A stretch of 12,525 bases of DNA from Clostridiales bacterium UBA1777 (GTDB lineage: Bacteria; Bacillota; Clostridia; Oscillospirales; Oscillospiraceae): NCBI GenBank assembly GCA_002315275.1, contig DCGN01000121.1, positions 1-12,525 on the forward strand, in the 5' to 3' direction. Numbering within the stretch: the stretch's first letter is position 1; every line of letters starts with the position of its first letter. Below the pieces are notes generated by a model that did no database searches, was not told the origin of the DNA, and saw only the letters and a list, made by a program, of their open reading frames with translations. Positions 1-5,982 of the stretch are shown one piece after another. A program made the translations under genes and the position numbers.

Positions 1-23
1 TTCGACCCCTGTTACCCGCACCA
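1..23 (+). tRNA. tRNA 3' end (partial; possibly tRNA-Leu)
   Basis: The window opens inside a tRNA. Bases 1-7 (TTCGACC) fit the T loop, 8-12 (CCTGT) the 3' side of the T stem, 13-19 (TACCCGC) the 3' acceptor strand, 20 the discriminator A, and 21-23 an encoded CCA. The missing 5' acceptor strand should therefore be GCGGGTA or a wobble variant. The anticodon lies outside the window, so identity cannot be read. That acceptor with discriminator A fits some Firmicute leucine tRNAs, but this is only a guess. A terminator follows at once. Confidence 0.85.
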
Positions 24-24
24 T

Positions 25-57
25 AACAGCCTCCACCGCAAAGGTGGGGGCTGTTTT
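25..57 (+). terminator. Intrinsic terminator of the tRNA transcript
   Basis: Bases 25-37 (AACAGCCTCCACC) pair with 43-55 (GGTGGGGGCTGTT) in a 13-bp stem with one G-T wobble and a 5-base loop (GCAAA). A short T run (54-57) follows. The hairpin starts one base after the tRNA CCA, so it ends the tRNA transcript. On the opposite strand no T run follows, so it should stop the converging minus-strand gene only weakly. Confidence 0.85.
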
Positions 58-107
58 GGTATATGCAGTACAACGCTTATTTCCGATGGACGCTTGCTGT
101 TTTTGCG

Positions 108-1535
108 TTATTGCTGATTCTGATCGGGGTCGAACTCGCGTATCATTTCCAGCATCGTGGTAAACGGCTCGACGGTTATGAGTTCGTCATAGATCACATT
201 CTTTTTCAAAAGCTTCTGCATGACGAAAATATCACCCATTTCGGCGTTCGGAATCACAGCCGTGAAGAAAAAGCCTTCGGCCTTTGCTGCCTCATAGAGC
301 CTGACGAAGCCGGGAGTGCAGACGTTGATATTGAGCGAGATCATCTCCGCGCCGCGTGTACGCAGCTCAAATACGTCACTGCGAAGGCGCTTGGCATAGT
401 CTTTTCCGATAGCGCTGATCACAACAGAACCCGTGCGTGTTCCGGTACTGTATGACCAGGTGCTGCAGGTGTGCTCTACCTGCGGTTCGACATCGTCGGT
501 AATTAACGTGCGCGGAAGCTTCAGACCGTTGTAAATAAAGCTCGCGGGCTTGATAAGCTCTTCGGGGAAATATACCGTGCGCTCGGAGAAATCATACACA
601 ATTGCGGCATATGCCTCGTGAGTGTACTGTCCCTCCTTGAGGAAGCTGCTCGAAAGCGCATCGGGCGGTACACCGTTGAATAAAAAGCCGCAGGGAAAGA
701 AATTGTATTTAACGTGAGTTTTCTGAGAGTACGGATGGGACGTGACACAGCAGCTGATGTAGGTTTTTCCGTTGGCTTCATTTTTCATGAAGCGCAGATT
801 TTCTTCCATCAGCTTTGTGAAAACTCCCGCTCCGCGGTAACGGCCGTTTACTACTGCCATGCTGCATTCCCAGATGCCGGGCAGATGATCCCATTTGAGT
901 GAGGCAAGATGACCGGCAAAGCCGCCGTTCTGATCTACGGCGATCGTGGAATATATCTGACCTTTGTTAATGCAGGCATAGAAACGCTCGGGGTAATATA
1001 TGTCCTCGCGGAGATAGGTAAGGCCGTATTCGTTGTAGAAGGCGCGGCTGATGCCGAGGATCTCTTCGCGTTTCGGAGGGCGAATCGTGATGACGGCGTT
1101 TTCTATGACCTCGTTGTCCCCGGACTTTTCCTTGACTGCAAGGATGGGGAGCTTGTCATAGTATTTTATCAGACATTGGCGGCGGCCTCCGAAGCCGAGG
1201 TTCTCGACTCTGAACTCGTCCACAGAGCTCTGCATTATTTCGAGACCGAGCCTCTCGTCTCCCTTGAGCGTCTCGTCGTAGTCACCGGGAAGACCGGTGT
1301 CAAGCACGCAGACAGTGAATTTGCCGTCTGCGCTGTCGGCTGTGACGGTAATGTTCGTCATATGGTCGGTTACGCTGTAGCTCAGAACGTTGTTGACGGC
1401 CTCCTCAAGAGCAAGGATGATACGGTCAATATCAGCTCTGCTTTTGAAAAACTGCTTGGCGTAGACCTTTACGGATGAAAGGACAGAGGGGAGAAGACTT
1501 GCGTCGGGACGGATCTTTATCTCGATTGCGTTCAT
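108..1535 (-). CDS. RsbW-like ATPase / GNAT acetyltransferase fusion protein
   Basis: This 475-residue protein has three parts. Residues 1-125 resemble an anti-sigma-factor histidine-kinase-type ATPase: an N-box with E44, E45 and N48, a G1-like DTG at 79-81, and RLGLEIM at 95-101 where the glycine-rich lid would be. Residues 148-290 look like a GNAT N-acetyltransferase, with the acetyl-CoA loop RYRGAGV at 232-238. Residues 300-475 are less clear, but 398-440 (strand, LYEAAKAEGF helix, strand) resemble the second half of a GNAT fold. The substrate and any sigma-factor partner are unknown. The ATG is supported by AAAGGGG 7 bases upstream. It is transcribed divergently from the acetyltransferase at 1809, and no sigma or anti-anti-sigma gene is adjacent. 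The domain calls come from motifs read by eye: I am confident of the first, fairly confident of the second and unsure of the third. Confidence 0.85.
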   Translation of the reverse strand: MNAIEIKIRPDASLLPSVLSSVKVYAKQFFKSRADIDRIILALEEAVNNVLSYSVTDHMTNITVTADSADGKFTVCVLDTGLPGDYDETLKGDERLGLEIMQSSVDEFRVENLGFGGRRQCLIKYYDKLPILAVKEKSGDNEVIENAVITIRPPKREEILGISRAFYNEYGLTYLREDIYYPERFYACINKGQIYSTIAVDQNGGFAGHLASLKWDHLPGIWECSMAVVNGRYRGAGVFTKLMEENLRFMKNEANGKTYISCCVTSHPYSQKTHVKYNFFPCGFLFNGVPPDALSSSFLKEGQYTHEAYAAIVYDFSERTVYFPEELIKPASFIYNGLKLPRTLITDDVEPQVEHTCSTWSYSTGTRTGSVVISAIGKDYAKRLRSDVFELRTRGAEMISLNINVCTPGFVRLYEAAKAEGFFFTAVIPNAEMGDIFVMQKLLKKNVIYDELITVEPFTTMLEMIREFDPDQNQQ

Positions 1536-1567
1536 TATGGCACCCCTTTTTTGATATCGGCGTAAAA

Positions 1568-1599
1568 GAGAAAGCAGGAACGGAGAATACTGCTTTTTC
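1568..1599 (-). promoter_or_regulatory. Leader hairpin of the ATPase/GNAT gene
   Basis: Bases 1568-1577 (GAGAAAGCAG) can pair with 1590-1599 (CTGCTTTTTC) in a 10-bp stem with one wobble and a 12-base loop. It lies between the predicted minus-strand promoter and the start codon at 1535, so it would be in the mRNA leader. It could act as an attenuator or stabiliser, or have no function. On the plus strand the T run lies inside the stem and no plus-strand gene precedes it, so a plus-strand terminator is unlikely. Confidence 0.35.
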
Positions 1600-1622
1600 C
1601 TAATACTCCTATTTATGAAAGC

Positions 1623-1651
1623 AATATATCATACTTTTCCGAAATTCGCAA
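1623..1651 (-). promoter_or_regulatory. Predicted sigma-A promoter of the ATPase/GNAT gene
   Basis: Read on the minus strand, TTGCGA (1646-1651) and TATATT (1623-1628) are separated by exactly 17 bases, matching the -35 and -10 consensus at 4 and 5 of 6 positions. Transcription would start near 1616, giving a leader of about 80 bases with a predicted hairpin. The surrounding AT-rich DNA raises the chance of a random match. Confidence 0.5.
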
Positions 1652-1720
1652 TTATATATTGGCAGATAGTATGCTTGCGGAGCATGTAAAATAAAACAGA
1701 TAATAACGGACGGAATAGTG

Positions 1721-1749
1721 TTGACTAATGCTTGTGTAAGCTATAAAAT
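1721..1749 (+). promoter_or_regulatory. Predicted sigma-A promoter of the small GNAT gene
   Basis: TTGACT (1721-1726) and TAAAAT (1744-1749) are 17 bases apart, each one mismatch from the sigma-A consensus. The start codon at 1809 follows about 55 bases after the predicted start point, with a ribosome binding site (AAGGA, 1795-1799) between. This is a good fit in both spacing and placement. Confidence 0.6.
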
Positions 1750-1808
1750 CGAAGCAAAGAGATGTATTTCAGATATCCGCATTATTTTTGGTGAAAGGAT
1801 AACGGAAA

Positions 1809-2297
1809 ATGAATGTTACAGTCAGATCAATGAGCGTAGACGATGTCGGAAAAGTGAAGGCGCTTATCGAAAAGACAATTCTTGATAAAAGCATGGAAAA
1901 GATATACGAAAGCCGCGATATGACGATCTGGAATGATTGTTACGATGAATCGGAGCTGGAGCATATTGCGCGGGAGTATCGCACCTATCTGCTGTTTGAT
2001 GATTCAAACAGGCTTGTGGCTTCGGGCTATGTGAAGGAAGACGGGGATGGAAATGCTTATATCGGCATGGTATTCTCAGACCCGGACGCGCGCGGAGCAG
2101 GCTTGGGAAAGAAGATGATCGAATTGCTTGAGGCTGACGAGTGCGTTAAAGGCTGCAAAAAAATAGAGATCATTGCATCCATGAGTGCGTTTCGCTTCTA
2201 TCGTAAGCTCGGCTATGACGTCAAAGACGGAGAATATGAGATGCATTCCTTTTCCGGGGTATACGGTATACCAATGGAAAAATTTTTAAATTTATGA
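1809..2297 (+). CDS. GNAT-family N-acetyltransferase
   Basis: This is a complete single-domain GNAT protein of 162 residues, the usual length for the family. Such enzymes move an acetyl group from acetyl-CoA to an amine; the substrate here cannot be told. The acetyl-CoA pyrophosphate loop is seen at 95-100 (RGAGLG), preceded by the strand AYIGMVFSDP (83-92). Motif B is AFRFYRKLGY at 127-136, with Y131 placed as the usual general acid. The start is supported by AAGGA 9 bases upstream and a promoter at 1721-1749. The gene stands alone: the fusion gene to the left is divergent, and fhs lies 230 bases downstream with its own leader. Its codon use looks more AT-rich than that of fhs, which may hint at a different history. 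The family is clear; the function is not. Confidence 0.9.
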   Translation: MNVTVRSMSVDDVGKVKALIEKTILDKSMEKIYESRDMTIWNDCYDESELEHIAREYRTYLLFDDSNRLVASGYVKEDGDGNAYIGMVFSDPDARGAGLGKKMIELLEADECVKGCKKIEIIASMSAFRFYRKLGYDVKDGEYEMHSFSGVYGIPMEKFLNL

Positions 2298-2394
2298 TAG
2301 AAAATCTTGTTACGTTTGGAAAAATTGCAGAATGCGGATATTGTCCGGATTTTTAGGCAAAAGAGAAAAACTAATGAATTCGGCGGCCTTTAGC

Positions 2395-2424
2395 TTGACG
2401 GGATCACCGATGATGTTGTACACT
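2395..2424 (+). promoter_or_regulatory. Possible promoter of fhs
   Basis: TTGACG (2395-2400) and TACACT (2419-2424) are 18 bases apart. The -35 matches at 5 of 6 positions and the -10 at 4 of 6. Transcription would start near 2431, giving a leader of roughly 97 bases. A TATAAA at 2429-2434 has no good -35 partner. This is the best candidate in the 230-base gap (2298-2527), but it is weak. Confidence 0.3.
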
Positions 2425-2475
2425 GTCGTATAAACGGTCACGCATTCAAGCTCGGATATTACCGTATAACGCGGC

Positions 2476-2491
2476 ACTCGCAATTGCGGGT
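2476..2491 (+). promoter_or_regulatory. Palindrome in the fhs leader
   Basis: The 16 bases ACTCGCAATTGCGGGT form an inverted repeat with a perfect 10-base core (CGCAATTGCG, 2479-2488). In DNA it could be a dimeric repressor site. In RNA it could fold as a 6-bp stem with an AATT loop, one pair being G-U. It ends 36 bases before the fhs start codon. I could not match the gap to the ZTP or tetrahydrofolate riboswitch consensus, which are the obvious candidates upstream of one-carbon genes. Confidence 0.35.
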
Positions 2492-2527
2492 CTGCGGTGA
2501 AATACTTCAAATACGAGGAGAAAGAAA

Positions 2528-4204
2528 ATGGCATACTTATCCGATATAGAAATAGCTCAGGCATGCAAGCCCGAGCATATCAGGGAAATAGCAAAGCGCG
2601 CACACGTTGACGAGAAGTACCTCGAGCAGTACGGAAACTATAAGGCGAAGGTAGACCTCTCTCTTCTGAAGGATACCGACAAGCCGAACGGCAAGCTCAT
2701 CCTTGTGACTGCCATCACACCTACCCCCGCGGGCGAGGGCAAGACCACCACGACGATCGGCCTCGCCGACGGCCTGCGCCGCATCGGCAAGGACGTTACC
2801 GTGGCTCTGCGCGAGCCCTCTCTCGGCCCCGTGTTCGGCGTGAAGGGCGGCGCGGCAGGCGGCGGCTACGCGCAGGTCATCCCTATGGAGGACATAAATC
2901 TCCACTTCACCGGAGACTTCCACGCGATAGGCGCGGCAAACAACCTCCTCGCCGCAATGCTGGATAACCATATTCAGCAGGGCAACGCGCTCGGCATCGA
3001 TGTTCGCAAGATTACATGGAAGCGCTGCGTAGATATGAATGACCGTCAGCTCCGCTTCATAGTGGACGGACTCGGCGGCAAGCCCAACGGCACTCCCCGC
3101 GAGGACGGCTTTGACATTACAGTTGCGTCCGAGATAATGGCAGTTCTCTGCCTCGCAACATCGATCACCGACCTCAAGGCGAGACTCGCGAGAATAATCG
3201 TAGGCTACACCTATGACGATAAGCCCGTTACCGCAGGAGACCTCAACGCTCAGGGCGCAATGACAGCGCTTTTGAAGGATGCTCTCAAGCCCAATCTCGT
3301 GCAGACCCTCGAGGGCACTCCGGCCTTTGTACACGGCGGCCCGTTTGCAAACATAGCGCACGGCTGCAACAGCGTAATGGCCACGAAGATGGCGCTCAAG
3401 ATGGGTGACTATACCGTCACGGAGGCAGGCTTCGGTGCAGACCTCGGCGCCGAGAAGTTCCTCGATATCAAGTGCCGCATGGCGGGGCTCACTCCCGATG
3501 CTGTCGTCATCGTTGCAACAGTACGCGCACTCAAGATGCACGGTGGGCTCAACAAGAAGGAGCTCGGCACAGAGGACCTTGCAGCGCTTGAGAAGGGAGT
3601 TCCGAACCTCCTGCGCCATGTATCCAATATAAAGAACGTCTACAAGCTGCCCTGCGTAGTTGCAGTCAACCGCTTCCCGACAGATACGGACAGCGAGATA
3701 GAGTTCATCATCAGGAAGTGCCGCGAGCTCGGCGTCAATACGGTTCTCTCTACCGTGTGGGCAGAGGGCGGCAAGGGCGGCGAGAAGCTTGCCCGCGAGG
3801 TCGTGAGACTGTGCGAGGAGGAAAAGGGCGAGTTCACGTTCTCCTACTCCGATGACATGACGCTCAGGGAGAAGATAAACGCTGTCGTTACGAAGATATA
3901 CGGCGGAGACGGCGTGAACTTCATGCCCGCAGCGGAGAAGCAACTTGCACAGCTCGAAAGCCTCGGGTTCGGCTCATGCCCTGTCTGCATCGCGAAGACG
4001 CAGTACAGCTTTTCGGACGACCCCGCGAAGCTCGGCGCTCCGGAGGGCTTCACGGTCACGGTAAAGAACGTCAAGGTCAGCGCTGGCGCGGGCTTCATCG
4101 TTGTCCTCACGGGCGACATCATGACGATGCCGGGGCTTCCCAAGGTTCCCGCTGCCGAGAAGATCGACGTTGACGAAAACGGAAAGATCGTCGGTCTGTT
4201 CTGA
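2528..4204 (+). CDS. fhs: Formate-tetrahydrofolate ligase
   Basis: Formyltetrahydrofolate synthetase joins formate to tetrahydrofolate using ATP, giving 10-formyl-THF for purine and formyl-Met-tRNA synthesis; in acetogens it is also a step of the Wood-Ljungdahl methyl branch. The 558-residue length is standard for the bacterial enzyme. The family P-loop is seen at 64-76 (TPTPAGEGKTTTT), followed by the conserved EPSLGPVFGVKGG (96-108), the glycine-rich GGGYAQV (111-117) and FTGDFHAIGAANN (127-139). The ATG is preceded by AGGAG with a 7-base gap. It appears to be a single-gene unit with a strong terminator 18 bases after the stop. No other Wood-Ljungdahl gene is in the window, so acetogenesis cannot be concluded; fhs is widespread in Clostridia without that pathway. 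Confidence 0.98.
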   Translation: MAYLSDIEIAQACKPEHIREIAKRAHVDEKYLEQYGNYKAKVDLSLLKDTDKPNGKLILVTAITPTPAGEGKTTTTIGLADGLRRIGKDVTVALREPSLGPVFGVKGGAAGGGYAQVIPMEDINLHFTGDFHAIGAANNLLAAMLDNHIQQGNALGIDVRKITWKRCVDMNDRQLRFIVDGLGGKPNGTPREDGFDITVASEIMAVLCLATSITDLKARLARIIVGYTYDDKPVTAGDLNAQGAMTALLKDALKPNLVQTLEGTPAFVHGGPFANIAHGCNSVMATKMALKMGDYTVTEAGFGADLGAEKFLDIKCRMAGLTPDAVVIVATVRALKMHGGLNKKELGTEDLAALEKGVPNLLRHVSNIKNVYKLPCVVAVNRFPTDTDSEIEFIIRKCRELGVNTVLSTVWAEGGKGGEKLAREVVRLCEEEKGEFTFSYSDDMTLREKINAVVTKIYGGDGVNFMPAAEKQLAQLESLGFGSCPVCIAKTQYSFSDDPAKLGAPEGFTVTVKNVKVSAGAGFIVVLTGDIMTMPGLPKVPAAEKIDVDENGKIVGLF

Positions 4205-4222
4205 GATCATATATAGACTGAG

Positions 4223-4259
4223 AGACAGCCAATACCGGCTCTGGTATTGGCTGTCTTTT
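4223..4259 (+). terminator. Intrinsic terminator after fhs
   Basis: Bases 4223-4236 (AGACAGCCAATACC) pair perfectly with 4243-4256, a 14-bp stem with a 6-base loop (GGCTCT), followed by TCTTTT (4254-4259). It sits 18 bases after the fhs stop. The converging dehydratase operon ends 15 bases away on the other side. Read from that side the stem is equally strong but is followed by TCTCTC, so it may work in both directions with lower efficiency on the minus strand. Confidence 0.95.
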
Positions 4260-4274
4260 GGCGTTATGATCTTA

Positions 4275-4430
4275 TCAGATACGCTTGTCGCGCTCGAGGT
4301 TATCGTAATGCTTCGTCATAAACGGCTCGATAGCCTTGACGAGCTTCGTATCGAGATTGAACCAATATATAGCGACTATTCCGAGGAAAAGGGCAAACAG
4401 AGCTGCAAGCAGCTTCAGCAGTACTTTCAT
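4275..4430 (-). CDS. Small single-pass membrane protein
   Basis: This 51-residue protein has one hydrophobic segment at about residues 4-24 (from VLLKLLAALF to IYWF), then a polar tail with the charged end ERDKRI. It reads as a membrane anchor or signal-anchor protein with no catalytic motif. The ATG at 4428-4430 is chosen because AAGGAG (4437-4442) lies 6 bases upstream, in the 13-base gap after the dehydratase stop codon. A longer in-frame reading back to 4472 would overlap that gene and lacks the site. It is the last gene of the dehydratase operon. I do not recognise a named family. The YWFNLD motif at 22-27 just after the membrane segment is distinctive and might be conserved. It could anchor or partner the dehydratase, or merely share its transcript. 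Confidence 0.75.
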   Translation of the reverse strand: MKVLLKLLAALFALFLGIVAIYWFNLDTKLVKAIEPFMTKHYDNLERDKRI

Positions 4431-4436
4431 ATCTTT

Positions 4437-4442
4437 CTCCTT
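4437..4442 (-). promoter_or_regulatory. Ribosome binding site of the small membrane protein
   Basis: AAGGAG on the minus strand, 6 bases before the ATG at 4428-4430 and one base after the stop codon of the dehydratase subunit. It decides the 51-residue start over the longer in-frame alternative and suggests coupled translation. Confidence 0.8.
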
Positions 4443-4443
4443 A

Positions 4444-5982
4444 TTACCAGCTTTCGCTGTCATCAAAATCAACGAGCGTGGGATCGACGGGCTGCTCGTT
4501 CATTACCGTCTCCATAAAGGTGTTCACGCAGGCGCGGAGATCGCGGCGGGAGAAGGTCGTGGGATCCATAAGGTCCTGCTTCACCCAACACATCGGGATG
4601 CCGCGTGCCCTTGCACCTTCTTCGAACAGACCGTTTATTGCGCCGACACCCTTGCAGGATATCTGGTCAAACATGATTATCATATCGGCGCTGAACTCCT
4701 GATACTTTGCCCACAAATCGTTGAGAATGACCTCGCAGCCGCCCTTAGTGTGAACGCGCATCGTTGCGCCCTGAGCCATTTTTGCGATGCCGTAGAGCAT
4801 AGTTTCGTTAGTGGAGGTGTCGATCAGCTCGCTGCCCTGAAAGTCTATCATCTCGGCAACGGAATCAATGCCCCAGCAGTCAAGTATCCAGTTGTTGAAG
4901 TTGGCGTACATATTCGCGGGAGTGTTCCAGATAATAGCTCTGTGGCGCACTGTCTTCGGGAACTTCTTTGCAGCGACCTGCTCGCGGAGATACTCATTGA
5001 CCTTGAGGTCATTTTCGAGCGCAGCCTTTTTGCCGCAGGCGTACTGATACTCGAATATGCGGTACATCCATGCGGTGGAACCGGTATGCGGAGACAGCGC
5101 CGTGCGGTTGAGCTCCCACTTTTCCTGCTTGCACATCGTCTGCTGATTCCATATCTCGCAGGCCTCGCGGAGCTTGTCCCAATCGTACTTCTCGCCCGTA
5201 TGCTCTTCCATGAAAGCGATTATCGATTTGTACTCCTCAACGGCATAGTCCTGAGCTTCCTCACGCGTCCAGCGCAGAGGCACGTTGAGCGCTATCGTGG
5301 GCAGGTTGTGGCGCCTGTCCTGAAGAGGAGTTGTCATTATGCTGCCGTCGCACGGCATGTTGCAGGAGACGGTGCAGCAGCCGACCTTCGGGAAGTCATC
5401 ATCTATGGCAACGCCTGCCTCAAGAGAGGGGAGCGGGCAGACGTCGGCGGGCAGACCGTAGCTTTCGGACTCGCCGATATAGTGCACGGGGGAGTGCTGA
5501 TTGATAAGAGACGGGAGATATGCGGGGAGCATCTGCGTGAGGACAATCTTATTGTTGGGAAAGCCTGCGCCGATGATCGAGGGAATAAGCTCGTCCATCT
5601 GAATGATCTTCTTTGACAGCTCCTCAGCTTTCCTGCTGCCCGGATGGAGATGGGCATCGGCGGAAAGCTCGGTATCGAGAAGGTCCGTCACCATCTCGAC
5701 AAGCGTGAGCATATTGCCCCATGCGCCCTTGAGAGCCGCGCCCTTCAGCCCTGCCATGATGCGGGCGAAGAAGGAGGGAACGGTGAGATAGTTGAACATC
5801 CACCTATAGCGGAAAATTGCCTTTACATTCTGCTCGGGATGGCTCATTGCCCAGACGAGCAGCTTGCCCCAAAGAGAGCACCACTGAGAAAAATCGTAGC
5901 ATGTGTCCTCAAGGCCGCGCCATTCTCTGTGCTTCCAGATGGCGGTCTTGTCGAGATAAAGCTTGCCCTGTCCTTTAGCCAT
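4444..5982 (-). CDS. 2-hydroxyacyl-CoA dehydratase-family subunit, long form
   Basis: This 512-residue protein belongs to the HgdA/HgdB, BcrB/BcrC superfamily of iron-sulfur subunits that remove water from 2-hydroxyacyl-CoA or reduce benzoyl-CoA. The match is clearest in the C-terminal region: the MIIMFDQISCKGVG strand with C443, then GIPMCWVKQDLMDP (461-474) and SRRDLRACVNTFME (478-491). Possible cluster cysteines are C182 (PADVC), C202, C203, C207 and C211 in a cysteine-rich loop, and C443; I cannot assign the three ligands. Known subunits are about 370-450 residues, so this one is long. Residues 1-105 look like an extra helical, tryptophan-rich N-terminal extension. Its ATG overlaps the stop of the upstream subunit by 8 bases, which implies a heterodimer made by coupled translation. 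The substrate is unknown; no activator or CoA-transferase gene is nearby. Confidence 0.85.
   Translation of the reverse strand: MAKGQGKLYLDKTAIWKHREWRGLEDTCYDFSQWCSLWGKLLVWAMSHPEQNVKAIFRYRWMFNYLTVPSFFARIMAGLKGAALKGAWGNMLTLVEMVTDLLDTELSADAHLHPGSRKAEELSKKIIQMDELIPSIIGAGFPNNKIVLTQMLPAYLPSLINQHSPVHYIGESESYGLPADVCPLPSLEAGVAIDDDFPKVGCCTVSCNMPCDGSIMTTPLQDRRHNLPTIALNVPLRWTREEAQDYAVEEYKSIIAFMEEHTGEKYDWDKLREACEIWNQQTMCKQEKWELNRTALSPHTGSTAWMYRIFEYQYACGKKAALENDLKVNEYLREQVAAKKFPKTVRHRAIIWNTPANMYANFNNWILDCWGIDSVAEMIDFQGSELIDTSTNETMLYGIAKMAQGATMRVHTKGGCEVILNDLWAKYQEFSADMIIMFDQISCKGVGAINGLFEEGARARGIPMCWVKQDLMDPTTFSRRDLRACVNTFMETVMNEQPVDPTLVDFDDSESW

Noticed and set aside
2373..2432. A 19-codon plus-strand reading frame (starting MNSAAFSLTG) upstream of fhs
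   Set aside because: It has no good ribosome binding site and overlaps the candidate promoter, so a leader peptide is not supported.
2298..2527. ZTP or tetrahydrofolate riboswitch upstream of fhs
   Set aside because: Both were looked for because of the gene. Neither the conserved CCGCCUGGGC-like core of ZTP nor the THF core could be found by eye.
2537..3943. A long 468-residue open frame on the minus strand opposite fhs
   Set aside because: It is a mirror of fhs caused by GC-rich codon bias; the plus strand carries all the conserved fhs motifs, and the mirror frame is cysteine-, histidine- and alanine-rich with no recognisable domain.
4336..5616. A 426-residue plus-strand open frame opposite the 512-residue dehydratase subunit
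   Set aside because: The minus strand encodes family motifs, an 8-base overlap with its partner gene and a proper start site. The plus frame shows no domain.
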